A stretch of 36,903 bases of DNA from Rickettsiales bacterium. GTDB taxonomy: Bacteria; Pseudomonadota; Alphaproteobacteria; UBA8366. Location: positions 1-36,903 of the forward strand of contig PBOZ01000058.1 in assembly GCA_002724555.1 (NCBI GenBank), written 5' to 3'. The translations under genes and the position numbers were made by a program. Shown in pieces: positions 16,167-26,695 of this stretch. Position 1 is the first letter of the stretch. The number at the start of each line of letters is the position of its first letter. The notes beneath the pieces are model-generated. The model was not told the DNA's origin, searched no databases, and saw nothing but the letters and a program-made list of their open reading frames with translations.

Positions 16167-16652
16167 ATGCTTTTACAGATTAAAATTAAGATGGTTTTTT
16201 CGGCAACCGTCGTAATTGTACTGCTTGGCGCTTGCGCACAAAATGAGCCTTTAAGCGCAACACAGTCAAACTCTGCGGCAAGTCTTAAAACTGAGATCTT
16301 CCGTCCAGTTTCTGACGTACCTATTCCAAAAGATGCGGCATTAAATGCTGAAAGGTCGCTTATCCTTAGTGATAGAGATGAATGGACCGGTCGTTTAGTT
16401 ATGTATAGTAGTATAACCGCGACTGAAGCTTACGCCTTTTACAAAACACAAATGCCCTTGTTTGACTGGACACCAATTATGTCTATCCAATCGGAGACCA
16501 GTGTGTTGACATTTTCTCGTACGGAAAGGGCCGCCACCATCCAAATAGAGCGTCGAGCATTAGGTGGTTCGTCAATTACTGTAACCGTAGCCCGAGCGCA
16601 GGATACTATTCAATCATCACAAATAAAGCCCTCTGGCCAACAGTTGCGATAG
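16167..16652 (+). CDS. Predicted lipoprotein, 161 aa
   Basis: The N-terminus has a lipobox, VIVLLGAC, with the lipid-attachment Cys at residue 23 after basic residues (KIK) and a hydrophobic core. The mature part is about 139 residues, with a low-complexity Ser/Ala/Thr start and a compact beta-rich domain (TGRLVMYSSITATEAYAFYK, VLTFSRTERAATIQIERRAL). The segment 'AYAFYKTQMPLFDWTPI' resembles small alphaproteobacterial lipoproteins whose function is not known. Start choice between ATG 16167 and ATG 16191 is open; the second would leave a signal peptide with almost no basic end. It follows the MFS gene by 52 bp on the same strand. Confidence 0.7.
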   Translation: MLLQIKIKMVFSATVVIVLLGACAQNEPLSATQSNSAASLKTEIFRPVSDVPIPKDAALNAERSLILSDRDEWTGRLVMYSSITATEAYAFYKTQMPLFDWTPIMSIQSETSVLTFSRTERAATIQIERRALGGSSITVTVARAQDTIQSSQIKPSGQQLR

Positions 16653-16817
16653 CTTGAAATTTATTTTATGGGACGATTAAATTCCGAAGTATAGGGCGCC
16701 CGGTAATATTAACGGCAAAGCGGTACTCTTTCGGTTTTTCATTATTCCCGCCATCCCCCAATACCGAGTTAACCTAAATCGAGATGCTGGGCCTGAACAC
16801 GATGCCAAGGCGTTAGG

Positions 16818-17978
16818 CTAAGCAGCACTCCGGTAAACATCATCAAAAGTCGCAACTGTGCGCTCTAACGCATATTCCTGCTTAATACGTTTGCGGGCCT
16901 CTTTTCCGACTTCTTTAATTCTTTCATGGCCACTATCGATAATGGATTGAATTGCGCCCGCTAAAGCGTCGGCATCGCGAGGCGGGACGACCTTGCCAAC
17001 ATCAGCAATTATTAGTGCACAATCACCCACATCTGTTGCAATTGGAGCTAAACCGGCAGACATTCCCTCTACCAAAACATTTGGAAAACCCTCGCCAAAC
17101 GCTGAACAAAGACCCACGATATCACAAGCAGCGTAAATTCTTTCAATATCCTCTCGTATGCCCAACCGACGAAGGTTCGGCTGATCTAAGAATTCCTCAG
17201 TGCCCTTGCCTGCTAATACACCAATCGCTCCAGGGATGAGATCAATCGCTTTTATGAAGGTATCATGATCCTTCTGAGGATCGCGCCGGGCGACCATTGT
17301 AATAGCAAAAGAATCTTCAGGAATATTCAATTCTCTGCGAACTTCACGTCTCAGATCCGCATCCGGCGCAAAACGGTTTGTATCAACACCATTTGGTATA
17401 ACAAAAAAATTTCCAGAGTTATAACCAAGGGATTTATGCACGCTCATCCCAGCATGGGAATTAGCGATAATGCCATCCGGAATCCGAGATAGCTTGGAAC
17501 ATGCCCAAATCGCAAACTTTAAGGTTATACGGTAATGACGCGTATCCATATCGGAGCAACGGACACCCCAAAAAAGCCGTGTTTTTCGAATTCGTCCCGA
17601 CAATAACAAGGCTAAGGTTGCCATCAAGTCCGCGTGATACAACCAACTTTGTATAATATTAGGTTTTTCGCGTCTTATTGTTGCTGCAATCCTAAAGAGA
17701 GACAGGATATTACCGATCGCTCGTCCCATCTTCATTTCGTCAACTCTAATGCCGCAGCCCTGCAACCGCGCTGTAAAATACCCGCCAGATAATAAACTAA
17801 CGACGAAACAGTCGAGTGGAGACTTTCGGGGAGCCATCAGATACGAAACCAACATGCGCTCTGCACCGCCAACATCTAAATCAGTGATAACATGCATAAC
17901 TTTTAGGGGGGCCTGCTCTTCTGCCCCTGGAGGTGTTGGACCATTAATCGGATCTGCAATAGATGCGCTTTTCACCAT
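16818..17978 (-). CDS. Family 4 glycosyltransferase
   Basis: 386 residues with GT-B fold. The N-terminal domain starts LKVMHVITDLDVGGAERMLV, which is typical of GT4 enzymes for cell-surface glycans. The C-terminal domain carries IPNGVDTNRFAP, the nucleotide-sugar-binding text FAITMVARRDPQKDHDTF, and the family motif FGEGFPNVLVEGMSAG, with Glu residues that hold the donor. The 25 leading residues (MVKSASIADPINGPTPPGAE) look disordered, and the ATG has a poor ribosome binding site, so the true start may be slightly further in. It stands alone here, with no other polysaccharide gene nearby, so the acceptor cannot be inferred. Confidence 0.88.
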   Translation of the reverse strand: MVKSASIADPINGPTPPGAEEQAPLKVMHVITDLDVGGAERMLVSYLMAPRKSPLDCFVVSLLSGGYFTARLQGCGIRVDEMKMGRAIGNILSLFRIAATIRREKPNIIQSWLYHADLMATLALLLSGRIRKTRLFWGVRCSDMDTRHYRITLKFAIWACSKLSRIPDGIIANSHAGMSVHKSLGYNSGNFFVIPNGVDTNRFAPDADLRREVRRELNIPEDSFAITMVARRDPQKDHDTFIKAIDLIPGAIGVLAGKGTEEFLDQPNLRRLGIREDIERIYAACDIVGLCSAFGEGFPNVLVEGMSAGLAPIATDVGDCALIIADVGKVVPPRDADALAGAIQSIIDSGHERIKEVGKEARKRIKQEYALERTVATFDDVYRSAA

Positions 17979-18392
17979 TGTTAAGCACTCTGACTTATAA
18001 AGGTTTGCCGGAATATTAGCCTGAAGGTGTAATGTCCAATAAAGACTGGAATTGGTGCGGTGTTCAACTCAAATCAAAAATAAATTCAATATCGATCCCA
18101 CACGAAAGTTTCTTCTTTAATTGCGATTTTAATAATGCATATAATTTGCGGACTAACGAAACTTCATCAACAATTTTATCGGAATTCTGGATACTTCGCT
18201 TAGGTATGAAAATGCAATTTTTAAAAACCTTTAGGCATAATTATTTCGATCGACTATTTTAAAATGCTGAAGAGACACATCCATGTCTGTTACAGTTCTA
18301 AATTATGAGTTGATTATCCGAGCATCGGTCGGCATCAGATGCCAATTATTTGCGAAATTATTTTCGGAAAATTACCGGTCAGATTAAAAAGG
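17979..18392. other. Intergenic region between glycosyltransferase and coaD, mostly AT-rich
   Basis: About 410 bases. Besides the weak reading frame listed separately at 18032-18262, a 34-codon frame at 18283-18387 begins MSVTVLNYELIIRASVG. This distantly recalls the N-terminus of sterol desaturase-like membrane enzymes but stops at once, so it may be a decayed gene start. I see no terminator or RNA gene. Confidence 0.3.
18032..18262 (+). CDS. Doubtful small open reading frame, 76 aa
   Basis: A frame of 76 codons in an otherwise empty region. The ATG follows GAAGGTG by only about 4 nt. The product is rich in Asn, Phe and Ser, with no hydrophobic signal, no recognised motif and no family I know. 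The composition follows the AT-rich background, so this could easily be chance. Confidence 0.22.
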   Translation: MSNKDWNWCGVQLKSKINSISIPHESFFFNCDFNNAYNLRTNETSSTILSEFWILRLGMKMQFLKTFRHNYFDRLF

Positions 18393-18902
18393 TTATTTCG
18401 CACCAAATTTATCTTCCAGGATATCTGCGATGCCTTCCGGTGCAAAATGCCTAACATCACCACCTAACATACTGATTTCTTTTACAAACCGTGACGAGAT
18501 GAATTGATTTCGGTCCGAGGCCATCAGAAAAACAGTCTCGACATCAGGTTCCAAATGACTGTTCATGGCTGCCATTTGAAATTCATATTCAAAATCAGAC
18601 ACTGCACGAAGTCCGCGCACCAAGACATTTGCGCCTACATCTGCAGCAAATTTAACGAGAAGCCCGTCAAAAGTCCGGACTTCTATTTTGGAAGGATCGA
18701 CCTTTCCTGATTGGACAACTTGTTCTTCAACCATTCTGCATCGTTCTTCCACAGTAAACAGGGGGCCCTTGCCTGCGTTCAACGCTACAGCGACAATCAA
18801 ATGGTCGACAACTTTTGTTGCTGCTCGGATAATGATGTCCAGGTGGCCATTTGTTATTGGGTCGAAGGTTCCTGGGTAAACCCCAACCTGTTTTTCTGCC
18901 AT
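18393..18902 (-). CDS. coaD: Phosphopantetheine adenylyltransferase
   Basis: 169 residues, the normal length. CoaD transfers AMP from ATP to 4'-phosphopantetheine, the penultimate step of coenzyme A synthesis, in the cytosol. The nucleotidyltransferase motif is YPGTFDPITNGH (residues 9-20), with T17 and H20 of the (T/H)xGH box. The second signature, ISSRFVKEISMLGG, is near the C-terminus. RGLRAVSDFEYEFQMA (the R-G-x-R region) binds substrate. The start ATG at 18902 lies 4 nt after the gyrA stop, and its AGAGGA ribosome binding site is inside the last codons of gyrA, so translation is coupled to gyrA. Confidence 0.97.
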   Translation of the reverse strand: MAEKQVGVYPGTFDPITNGHLDIIIRAATKVVDHLIVAVALNAGKGPLFTVEERCRMVEEQVVQSGKVDPSKIEVRTFDGLLVKFAADVGANVLVRGLRAVSDFEYEFQMAAMNSHLEPDVETVFLMASDRNQFISSRFVKEISMLGGDVRHFAPEGIADILEDKFGAK

Positions 18903-18906
18903 TTAG

Positions 18907-21669
18907 CTATTCCTCTTCTCCTCCGAGCGGCTCGATTGCAATCACTTCGCCATCGCTTGTTCCGTCTCGAGTATCTAAATCATCTTCTCCGTCATCATGC
19001 ACTTCGCTCAAGTGGGCAACGGAGACCACACGCTCGTCTTTTTCAATTCGGAATAAAGTCACGCCTTGCGTACGGCGCCCCGCAATCCGAACCTCGTCAA
19101 CAGCAAAACGAATTAATTGTCCGTTATCTGTCACGAGCATAATCTGGTCCGAAGATGCTACAGGGAAAGAGGCAACGACCGAACCATTTCTGTCAGTCGT
19201 TTCAATATTCGCAATTCCCTTACCACCTCGGCCAGTGGTTCGATATTCATAAGCCGAACTGCGTTTACCAAACCCACGTTCCGTAACCGTCAAAACGAAT
19301 TGTTCATCATTCGCAAGTTTTTCATAAACGCCAGGCGGTAATTCGCTGGGACTTTGTTTATTGGTGGTATCGTCCGCGTCTTCATCGTGAGCGCGACGAA
19401 GGGCTGATGCTCCTCTCAGGTATTCGTCCCGGACATCCGTCTCAACTTCTGAATGATGTAGAATTGACATAGAAATGACTTCATCGCCATCACCTAAACG
19501 AATTCCTCTAACGCCCGTAGAAGTTCTGCCACTAAATACACGAACATCTGTGACAGCAGAACGAATACACATGCCTTTTTGTGTCGCCAACAAAATATCG
19601 TCACCTTCCGTGCACACCATAACGTCGACCAGAACGTCACCCTCTTCCAGTTTCATCGCGATTTTGCCGTTTGCTTTTATATTAACAAAGTCAGACAAAA
19701 GGTTGCGACGAATATTACCGATACGGGTTGAGAACATCACATAGAAATCAGCCCAACTTTCCTCATCTTCCGGAAGCGGCATGACCGTCGTAATGAATTC
19801 ACCCTCTTCAAGCGGCAAGAGATTGATCATCGCCTTTCCACGCGCTTGCGGACTACCGAGGGGTAGTTTGTAAACTTTCAGCTGATATACGATCCCCTTC
19901 GACGAGAAGAATAAGACTGGTGTGTGGGTTGATGTAACGAAAAGCCGGCTAACAAAATCTTCGTCACGCGTGTTCATGCCGGATCGGCCTTTCCCTCCTC
20001 TCCGTTGCGCGCGGTAGGTGGATAACGGCACCCGTTTGATGTAGCCACCATGCGTAACCATGACGACCATGTCTTCACGTTGGATCAGGTCTTCGATATC
20101 GTGCTCAAATTCCATTTCCTCAATCGTGGTGCGCCGTTCACTCGCATAAGCGTCCCGCATCTCGGCTAATTCTTCCCGCATAACCTCGAAAAGTCGCGTT
20201 CGCGAAGACAAAATCTCCAGAAGGTCACCAATTCGTTCGGCAAGTTCCGCCGTCTCATCTGTGAGTTTATCGCGCTCCATCCCCGTTAAGCGCTGAAGCC
20301 TTAACTCAAGTATTGCGCGCGCTTGTGTTTCAGATAAGCGGTAATGCCCATCAATGACTTGATGGCCTGGATCGTCGATCAAATTGATGAATTCCTCGAC
20401 ATCCCTGGCTGGCCAATCCTCAGCCATTAATTTCTGACGTGCTGTTGCCGGATCTGGTGAAGAACGAATTAATTCAATTACTGGGTCCAAATTTGTTATC
20501 GCAACGAGCAGTCCAGCTAACACATGGGCGCGCTCTCTCGCCCTCTTCAATTGAAAAATCGTCCTGCGCGTTATAACTTCCTCACGAAAATCAATGAACG
20601 CGCCAATGACCTGCTTCAAATTCAGCATTTCCGGCCGGCCGCCGTTCAATGCCAGAGTATTGACGCCAAAACTTGTTTGAAGTTGCGTGTGCCTATAGAG
20701 CTGAGCAAGAACAACCTCAGGTATTACATCGCGGCGTAACTCGATAACAACACGCACACCCTCACGGTCTGATTCGTCACGCAGGTCGGAAATTCCCTCT
20801 ATCTGCTTCTCTCGAACCATAATTACAATGCGCTCAAGCAGGCGGGATTTATTAACTTGATACGGGACTTCTGTAACGACGATAGCTTCCCGGTCAGTGC
20901 GGATTTCCTCGATGTGTGTCCTGGCTCTCATTACAATAGAGCCGCGGCCAGTCAAAAGCGCAGACCGGATTCCGGATCGGCCTAAGATTATTCCGCCAGT
21001 TGGAAAATCCGGACCCACGACATATTCCATCAGAGTCTCGATATCGACCATTGGGTCGTCGATATAGGCCATGCAGGCATCAATAACTTCGCCCAAGTTA
21101 TGTGGCGGAATATTTGTTGCCATACCAACGGCAATACCACCTGCCCCATTCACCAACATATTGGGGAACCGTGCTGGCAGAACTAATGGCTCTTCAACGG
21201 TTTCGTCATAATTAGCCTGAAAATCGACAGTCTCTTTATCGATATCGTCTAGAAGGCTTTCAGCAGAACGCTCAAGGCGAGCTTCGGTATAACGCATGGC
21301 GGCGGGCGGGTCGCCGTCCATGGAGCCAAAATTTCCCTGACCATCGATCAAGGGCAAACGCATCGAGAATTCTTGAGCCATCCGAACCATAGCATCGTAA
21401 ATTGCCTGATCGCCATGAGGATGGAAGCGTCCCATAACATCTCCGACGATACGTGCGGATTTACGATACGGCTTACTCGAATCATACCCGTTTTCGTGCA
21501 TCGCATATAAAATGCGCCGATGAACAGGTTTGAGACCATCACGAACATCCGGAAGGGCTCGACTAACAATGACGCTCATCGCGTAATCAAGATACGAGCG
21601 CTTCATCTCCTCTTCTATGGCAATCGAGCTACCGTCGAAAGGATCTTCGCTTGGTGGGGGATTACTCAA
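18907..21669 (-). CDS. gyrA: DNA gyrase subunit A
   Basis: 920 residues. The breakage-reunion domain has the catalytic Tyr at about 127 ([10 protein letters not shown]) and the quinolone-resistance region [15 protein letters not shown]. The position of E. coli Ser83 is Gln88 here, while the acidic residue (Asp92, E. coli 87) is kept. The C-terminal pinwheel starts with the GyrA box RAQRRGGKG, and includes an acidic insertion ([13 protein letters not shown]) often seen in Alphaproteobacteria. The start is a TTG with no good ribosome binding site; the frame is open for 19 further codons upstream without ATG or GTG. The acidic C-terminus (GGEEE) carries the ribosome binding site of coaD. Confidence 0.97.
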   Translation of the reverse strand: MSNPPPSEDPFDGSSIAIEEEMKRSYLDYAMSVIVSRALPDVRDGLKPVHRRILYAMHENGYDSSKPYRKSARIVGDVMGRFHPHGDQAIYDAMVRMAQEFSMRLPLIDGQGNFGSMDGDPPAAMRYTEARLERSAESLLDDIDKETVDFQANYDETVEEPLVLPARFPNMLVNGAGGIAVGMATNIPPHNLGEVIDACMAYIDDPMVDIETLMEYVVGPDFPTGGIILGRSGIRSALLTGRGSIVMRARTHIEEIRTDREAIVVTEVPYQVNKSRLLERIVIMVREKQIEGISDLRDESDREGVRVVIELRRDVIPEVVLAQLYRHTQLQTSFGVNTLALNGGRPEMLNLKQVIGAFIDFREEVITRRTIFQLKRARERAHVLAGLLVAITNLDPVIELIRSSPDPATARQKLMAEDWPARDVEEFINLIDDPGHQVIDGHYRLSETQARAILELRLQRLTGMERDKLTDETAELAERIGDLLEILSSRTRLFEVMREELAEMRDAYASERRTTIEEMEFEHDIEDLIQREDMVVMVTHGGYIKRVPLSTYRAQRRGGKGRSGMNTRDEDFVSRLFVTSTHTPVLFFSSKGIVYQLKVYKLPLGSPQARGKAMINLLPLEEGEFITTVMPLPEDEESWADFYVMFSTRIGNIRRNLLSDFVNIKANGKIAMKLEEGDVLVDVMVCTEGDDILLATQKGMCIRSAVTDVRVFSGRTSTGVRGIRLGDGDEVISMSILHHSEVETDVRDEYLRGASALRRAHDEDADDTTNKQSPSELPPGVYEKLANDEQFVLTVTERGFGKRSSAYEYRTTGRGGKGIANIETTDRNGSVVASFPVASSDQIMLVTDNGQLIRFAVDEVRIAGRRTQGVTLFRIEKDERVVSVAHLSEVHDDGEDDLDTRDGTSDGEVIAIEPLGGEEE

Positions 21670-21818
21670 GTTATTTTTCGCGCAGTTTGATGCATTAAGA
21701 GCAGCTAAAGACCGATGAACAAATTGTCATCGCAGTTCAAAATATAGCAGAGAAGTAACTTCCTAACAACTAGATAAGGTAGTTTTGTGGCCAGATGAAG
21801 ATCAGATCAAGTGAATAC

Positions 21819-22289
21819 TTAAAATGGAATTTCGTCATCTAAGTCGGTACTACTCGGCCCTATGGGTGCAGCGCCCATAGCATCATTCGGTGCGGTTGCA
21901 GCAGATCGCTGATCGTACCCGCTGTCCCCTCCGCCCCCTCGAGAATCAAGCATTACTAATTGCCCGCGGTACTGGCTCAGAACAACTTCGGTCGTATAGC
22001 GATCCTGGCCTGACTGGTCTTGCCATTTACGGGTTTGTAACTCCCCCTCTAGATAAACCTTGCTCCCCTTTCGAAGAAAGCGTTCTGCAATATCAACCAA
22101 TCCGCCAGCAAAGATCGCAATACGATGCCATTCGGTTCGTTCTTTCTGTTCGCCAGAATTCCGATCCTTCCAACGCTCGGACGTTGCAAGGCTGAAACTA
22201 CAAACCTTACCGCCATTTTGCATTGAACGAACCTCAGGGTCCTGTCCAATATTTCCAATCAATATGACCTTGTTTACGCTGCCTGCCAT
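21819..22289 (-). CDS. ssb: Single-stranded DNA-binding protein
   Basis: 156 residues from the ATG at 22289 ([15 protein letters not shown]), which is the usual start; a further ATG at 22352 would add 21 unrelated residues and has a GGAGG only 1 nt away, so I reject it. The OB fold is clear ([57 protein letters not shown]). It is followed by a flexible Gly/Ser/Ala linker and the conserved acidic tip DLDDEIPF that recruits replication and repair partners. It is divergent from uvrA, an arrangement also known in other Proteobacteria. Confidence 0.97.
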   Translation of the reverse strand: MAGSVNKVILIGNIGQDPEVRSMQNGGKVCSFSLATSERWKDRNSGEQKERTEWHRIAIFAGGLVDIAERFLRKGSKVYLEGELQTRKWQDQSGQDRYTTEVVLSQYRGQLVMLDSRGGGGDSGYDQRSAATAPNDAMGAAPIGPSSTDLDDEIPF

Positions 22290-22472
22290 CGAAATTCCGT
22301 TCAATCGAGTATGTTGTAAAATTTCAGAATGTGAATATACGCGTTCGCTCATACCTCCGCCAATGCTTATGACAAAATTAAGGGCAAATTGCTAAGTTTT
22401 CCCTATCGCAAGCCCGCTCGTAAATGACTATATCTAATTAGTAACTTCGTGCCTTCTTCCAAAAACGGGTCC

Positions 22473-25331
22473 ATGGCCGATCAAATTCAAGTTCGCGGCG
22501 CTCGGGAACACAATCTTAAGAATGTTGAAGTGGATCTGCCACGCGATAAACTGGTCGTGTTCACTGGGTTATCGGGATCTGGCAAGTCATCGCTCGCCTT
22601 TGATACCATTTATGCGGAGGGACAGCGGCGATATGTAGAGAGCCTCTCCGCGTATGCACGCCAATTTCTGGAATTGATGCAAAAACCGGACGTCGATTCC
22701 ATTGAAGGGCTCTCCCCCGCTATCTCGATTGAACAAAAGACAACTAGCAGAAACCCAAGGTCAACGGTCGGTACCGTCACCGAGATCTATGATTACATGC
22801 GACTTTTGTTTGCGCGTATCGGGGTGCCCTATTCTCCCGCAACGGGCTTGCCGATTGAGAGTCAGACCGTCAGTCAAATGGTGGACAAGATTGCCGCATT
22901 TAACGAGGGAGACCGTTTGTATCTAATCGCCCCAGTCATTAGAGGTCGCAAGGGTGAATACAAACGCGAATTAAAGGAATTCCAAAAGAAAGGATTTCAA
23001 CGCGCGAAGATTGATGGAACAATTTACCAAATTGAAGATGTTCCAAAGCTCGATAAGAATAAGAAACACGATATTGGGATTGTTGTTGATCGCATTGTCA
23101 TCCGACCAGATTTAGAAACCCGTTTGGCCGATTCGATGGAAACTGCACTCGAATTAGCCGATGGTCTCGCTATCGTGGAAAACGCGGACACCAATGAAGA
23201 AACAATTTTTTCCGCGCGTTTCGCCTGCCCAGTATCAGGGTTTACCATCGACGAAATAGAACCCAGGCTTTTCTCTTTCAATAATCCCTTTGGCGCCTGC
23301 CCGAGTTGCGATGGATTGGGAACCACGATGTATTTTGATTCATCGATGGTCGTGCCTGACGATAGCAAAAGCCTTGATAAGGGTGCAATCGCACCATGGG
23401 CAAATAGCTCATCTCCTTACTATAAACAAACGCTTGCAAGCCTCGCAGCACATTATGGAATAAACATACAATCGCCCTTCGTTGAACTTCCTAAGGAAGT
23501 CCAAAATTCGATTTTATTTGGCAGCGGTAAAGAAGAGATCAAGATGTCTTACGATGACGGGCTTCGAACTTATAGCACATCGAAGCCATTCGAAGGCGTA
23601 TTACCTAATATGGAACGGCGTTGGCGCGAGACGGATAGTAGTTGGATCAGAGAGGAATTGGAGCGTTACCAAAGCATTCATCCTTGTGACAAGTGCCAAG
23701 GAAATCGACTTAAAGACGAGGCTCTGGCTGTCAAAATTAGCAATCTGCATATAAGTGAAGTTTCGTGCATGTCTATCGTAGATGCGATGCATTGGTTTGC
23801 GACACTCTCAACAAAACTAAACAAGACCCAATTGCAAATTGGTGAGAGAATACTCAAAGAGATAAACGAACGCCTGAGTTTTCTCACGGATGTTGGATTG
23901 GACTACTTAACGTTGAACCGCTCTTCCGGCACCCTGTCTGGGGGTGAAAGTCAGAGAATTCGCCTCGCATCTCAAATTGGCTCAGGCTTAATGGGCGTGC
24001 TTTATGTCCTTGATGAACCTTCGATAGGTTTGCATTCACGCGACAACGCACGTCTTCTCGAGACGTTAAAGCGGCTTCGGGATCTTGGTAATACGGTGAT
24101 CGTGGTTGAACATGATGAAGAGGCCATCCGAGCAGCAGACTATTTGATCGACTTGGGCCCAGGTGCTGGAGTACATGGCGGACATATAGTTGCACGCGGA
24201 ACTCCCGAGGAAGTAATGGGGACACCCGAAAGCTTGACCGGCCAGTATCTAACGCAAATGAGGCAAATTCCGCTGCCTAAAAAACGCCGCAAAGGCCATA
24301 AGCGGCAAAACCTTGTCATTGAAGGCGCGAAGGCTAATAATCTTAAGAATATTGACGCGGCTTTTAAATTGGGAACTTTCACCTGCGTAACAGGCGTTTC
24401 GGGCAGCGGTAAATCGACACTTGTAATCGAAACACTTTATAATGCACTCGCGCGGAGGCTCCACGGAACTCGTGTAGTACCCGGAGAATTCGATAGTCTT
24501 CGCGGTATAGAACATTTAGACAAAGTGATAGATATAGACCAGTCACCGATTGGCAGAACGCCACGTTCCAACCCGGCAACGTATACTGGCACCTTTACGC
24601 CCATCCGCGAGTGGTTTGCTGGGTTACCTGAAGCAAAAGCGCGTGGCTATGCCCCTGGACGTTTCTCATTCAACGTAAAAGGCGGGCGTTGCGAGGCATG
24701 CCAAGGCGATGGAGTCATCAAGATCGAGATGCATTTTCTACCTGATGTTTATGTGCAATGTGATACTTGCAAAGGGAAACGATACAATCGCGAAACCCTA
24801 GAAATATTATTCCGGGGCAAATCTATCGCCGACGTTTTAAATATGACCGTCGAAGAGGGTGCAAATTTCTTCCAGGCTGTGCCTTCAATTCGTGACAAGC
24901 TAGTAACACTGCAGCGCGTTGGCCTTGGTTATATAAAAATTGGCCAACCTGCGACTACACTATCTGGCGGGGAAGCGCAGCGCGTAAAACTGGCCAAGGA
25001 ATTGTCACGACGGGCAACAGGCAAGACGCTGTATATCTTAGATGAGCCAACAACTGGTTTACATTTCGAGGATGTCCGCCGTCTCCTAGAAGTTTTGCAC
25101 GCTCTTGTCGACCAAGGGAACACTGTTGTGGTTATAGAGCATAATTTAGAGGTCATAAAAACGGCAGATTATGTTATTGATCTTGGCCCAGATGGTGGTG
25201 AGATTGACGGTGGGCGCATTGTTGCTACGGGAATGCCAGAAGACATCGCTGCATCTCCAGATAGCCATACGGGGACATTCCTCGCTCCTCTCCTTCCGAA
25301 GAAACCAAACAAACAGCGCAAGAGCGCTTAG
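22473..25331 (+). CDS. uvrA: Excinuclease ABC subunit A
   Basis: 952 residues from ATG 22473; GTG 22449 is a possible longer start with no better ribosome binding site. UvrA is the damage-sensing ATPase of nucleotide excision repair. Two ABC modules are present: Walker [15 protein letters not shown] and signature [14 protein letters not shown] in the first, [14 protein letters not shown] and [14 protein letters not shown] in the second. Each has Walker B text of the form [11 protein letters not shown] or [11 protein letters not shown]. The C-terminal zinc module is complete ([10 protein letters not shown] and [10 protein letters not shown]). In the first zinc module the usual second Cys is Ser (FACPVSGFT, then GACPSCDG), which may be typical of Alphaproteobacteria and not a defect. 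Confidence 0.97.
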   Translation: MADQIQVRGAREHNLKNVEVDLPRDKLVVFTGLSGSGKSSLAFDTIYAEGQRRYVESLSAYARQFLELMQKPDVDSIEGLSPAISIEQKTTSRNPRSTVGTVTEIYDYMRLLFARIGVPYSPATGLPIESQTVSQMVDKIAAFNEGDRLYLIAPVIRGRKGEYKRELKEFQKKGFQRAKIDGTIYQIEDVPKLDKNKKHDIGIVVDRIVIRPDLETRLADSMETALELADGLAIVENADTNEETIFSARFACPVSGFTIDEIEPRLFSFNNPFGACPSCDGLGTTMYFDSSMVVPDDSKSLDKGAIAPWANSSSPYYKQTLASLAAHYGINIQSPFVELPKEVQNSILFGSGKEEIKMSYDDGLRTYSTSKPFEGVLPNMERRWRETDSSWIREELERYQSIHPCDKCQGNRLKDEALAVKISNLHISEVSCMSIVDAMHWFATLSTKLNKTQLQIGERILKEINERLSFLTDVGLDYLTLNRSSGTLSGGESQRIRLASQIGSGLMGVLYVLDEPSIGLHSRDNARLLETLKRLRDLGNTVIVVEHDEEAIRAADYLIDLGPGAGVHGGHIVARGTPEEVMGTPESLTGQYLTQMRQIPLPKKRRKGHKRQNLVIEGAKANNLKNIDAAFKLGTFTCVTGVSGSGKSTLVIETLYNALARRLHGTRVVPGEFDSLRGIEHLDKVIDIDQSPIGRTPRSNPATYTGTFTPIREWFAGLPEAKARGYAPGRFSFNVKGGRCEACQGDGVIKIEMHFLPDVYVQCDTCKGKRYNRETLEILFRGKSIADVLNMTVEEGANFFQAVPSIRDKLVTLQRVGLGYIKIGQPATTLSGGEAQRVKLAKELSRRATGKTLYILDEPTTGLHFEDVRRLLEVLHALVDQGNTVVVIEHNLEVIKTADYVIDLGPDGGEIDGGRIVATGMPEDIAASPDSHTGTFLAPLLPKKPNKQRKSA

Positions 25332-25339
25332 GAAATTCT

Positions 25340-26695
25340 ATGCCCGTGCGATCCATTGTTCACATTATTGGTGGGGGCTTGGCTGGTAGTGAAGCCGCAA
25401 TGCAGTGCGCCCGAATGGGCGTGCCCGTTATTTTACACGAGATGCGGCCCATTCGTGGTACCGAGGTTCACTTTACGGACGGATTTGCAGAGTTAGTTTG
25501 CTCCAATTCCTTTCGCTCCGATGATTTTGAGTACAATGCTGTTGGTTTACTTCACGAAGAAATGCGGCGTTGCGGCTCACTTATCCTAACCTGCGGTGAT
25601 GCCAATAAGGTTCCAGCAGGTGGAGCTCTTGCTGTAGACCGATTAGCCTTTAGCGAAGAAGTTACAGCAGCAATAGAAGCTGAACCCTTGATTACGGTAG
25701 AGCGAGGCGAAATCGATACCTTACCGCCAGATGATTGGCATAATGTCATCATCGCGACGGGTCCCCTAACCTCACCACCTCTCAGTCTTGCAATTCGAGA
25801 TTTGACAGGCGAAGATTCCTTGGCCTTCTTCGATGCGATAGCTCCTATTGTACATAGAGATAGCATCGACCTAACGCAGGCCTGGTTCCAATCACGTTAT
25901 GATAAGGGTGATGGGAAAGATTATATAAATTGTCCAATGGATCGCGAGCAATACGAGTGTTTCGTCCAAGCAATAGTGGGTGGAGACAAAACCAAATTCA
26001 AAGAGTGGGAGGCATCGACGCCCTACTTCGAGGGGTGCTTACCAATCGAGGTGATGGCAGAACGCGGTTTGGACACACTTCGCTTCGGCCCGATGAAACC
26101 GGTTGGCCTAACCAATCCTCACACTCATGGTAAGGCCCACGCGGTTGTGCAACTGCGTCAGGACAATGCACTCGGTACACTCTATAACCTCGTCGGCTTT
26201 CAAACTAAGCTAAAATACGGTGAACAAACCCGTATTTTCCGAACAATCCCAGGATTACAAACGGCTGAGTTTGCTCGTCTTGGTGGCATACACCGCAACA
26301 CCTTTTTAAATAGTCCGTACTTATTGGATGGAACACTCCGTTTGAAGGCAATGCCGCGTCTTCGCTTCGCTGGCCAAATCACTGGAGTTGAGGGGTATGT
26401 AGAATCAGCTGCAATAGGTTTGCTGGCCGGTAAATTTGCAGCGATGGATGCACTTGGCCGTGCGCCATTTTTACCACCGCCAGCGACAACAGCCCTTGGC
26501 GCCCTGCTCGAGCATATTACACGCGGGGCCGACACTAAGACGTTTCAACCCATGAATATAAATTTCGGCTTGCTACCGCCACTGGTTATCGAAGGCAAAC
26601 GCCCGAAGGGACGCGATCGCAAACGCGCTTATACAAACCGCGCACTCGCTGATTTTGAAGGTTGGCGCTCCTCTAAGAACGGAGCAACCGTGTAG
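25340..26695 (+). CDS. trmFO: Methylenetetrahydrofolate--tRNA-(uracil-5-)-methyltransferase
   Basis: 451 residues. TrmFO makes 5-methyluridine at position 54 of tRNA using methylene-tetrahydrofolate and FAD, replacing the SAM-dependent TrmA of enterobacteria. The FAD-binding end is [16 protein letters not shown] (residues 7-22). The two catalytic cysteines are in [10 protein letters not shown] (C54) and [11 protein letters not shown] (near 227), and the conserved [10 protein letters not shown] follows. It starts 8 nt after the uvrA stop, with an AGGA ribosome binding site overlapping that stop, so it is co-translated with uvrA. Its stop abuts the end of the convergent SDR gene. Confidence 0.96.
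   Translation: MPVRSIVHIIGGGLAGSEAAMQCARMGVPVILHEMRPIRGTEVHFTDGFAELVCSNSFRSDDFEYNAVGLLHEEMRRCGSLILTCGDANKVPAGGALAVDRLAFSEEVTAAIEAEPLITVERGEIDTLPPDDWHNVIIATGPLTSPPLSLAIRDLTGEDSLAFFDAIAPIVHRDSIDLTQAWFQSRYDKGDGKDYINCPMDREQYECFVQAIVGGDKTKFKEWEASTPYFEGCLPIEVMAERGLDTLRFGPMKPVGLTNPHTHGKAHAVVQLRQDNALGTLYNLVGFQTKLKYGEQTRIFRTIPGLQTAEFARLGGIHRNTFLNSPYLLDGTLRLKAMPRLRFAGQITGVEGYVESAAIGLLAGKFAAMDALGRAPFLPPPATTALGALLEHITRGADTKTFQPMNINFGLLPPLVIEGKRPKGRDRKRAYTNRALADFEGWRSSKNGATV

Noticed and set aside
22290-22352. Longer SSB start at 22352
   Set aside because: The extra 21 residues precede the conserved MAGSVNKV start and the GGAGG is only 1 nt from that ATG.
18907-25331. Many frames of 60-140 codons opposite gyrA, ssb and uvrA
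   Set aside because: They are shadows of long conserved genes, with no motifs and no ribosome binding sites.
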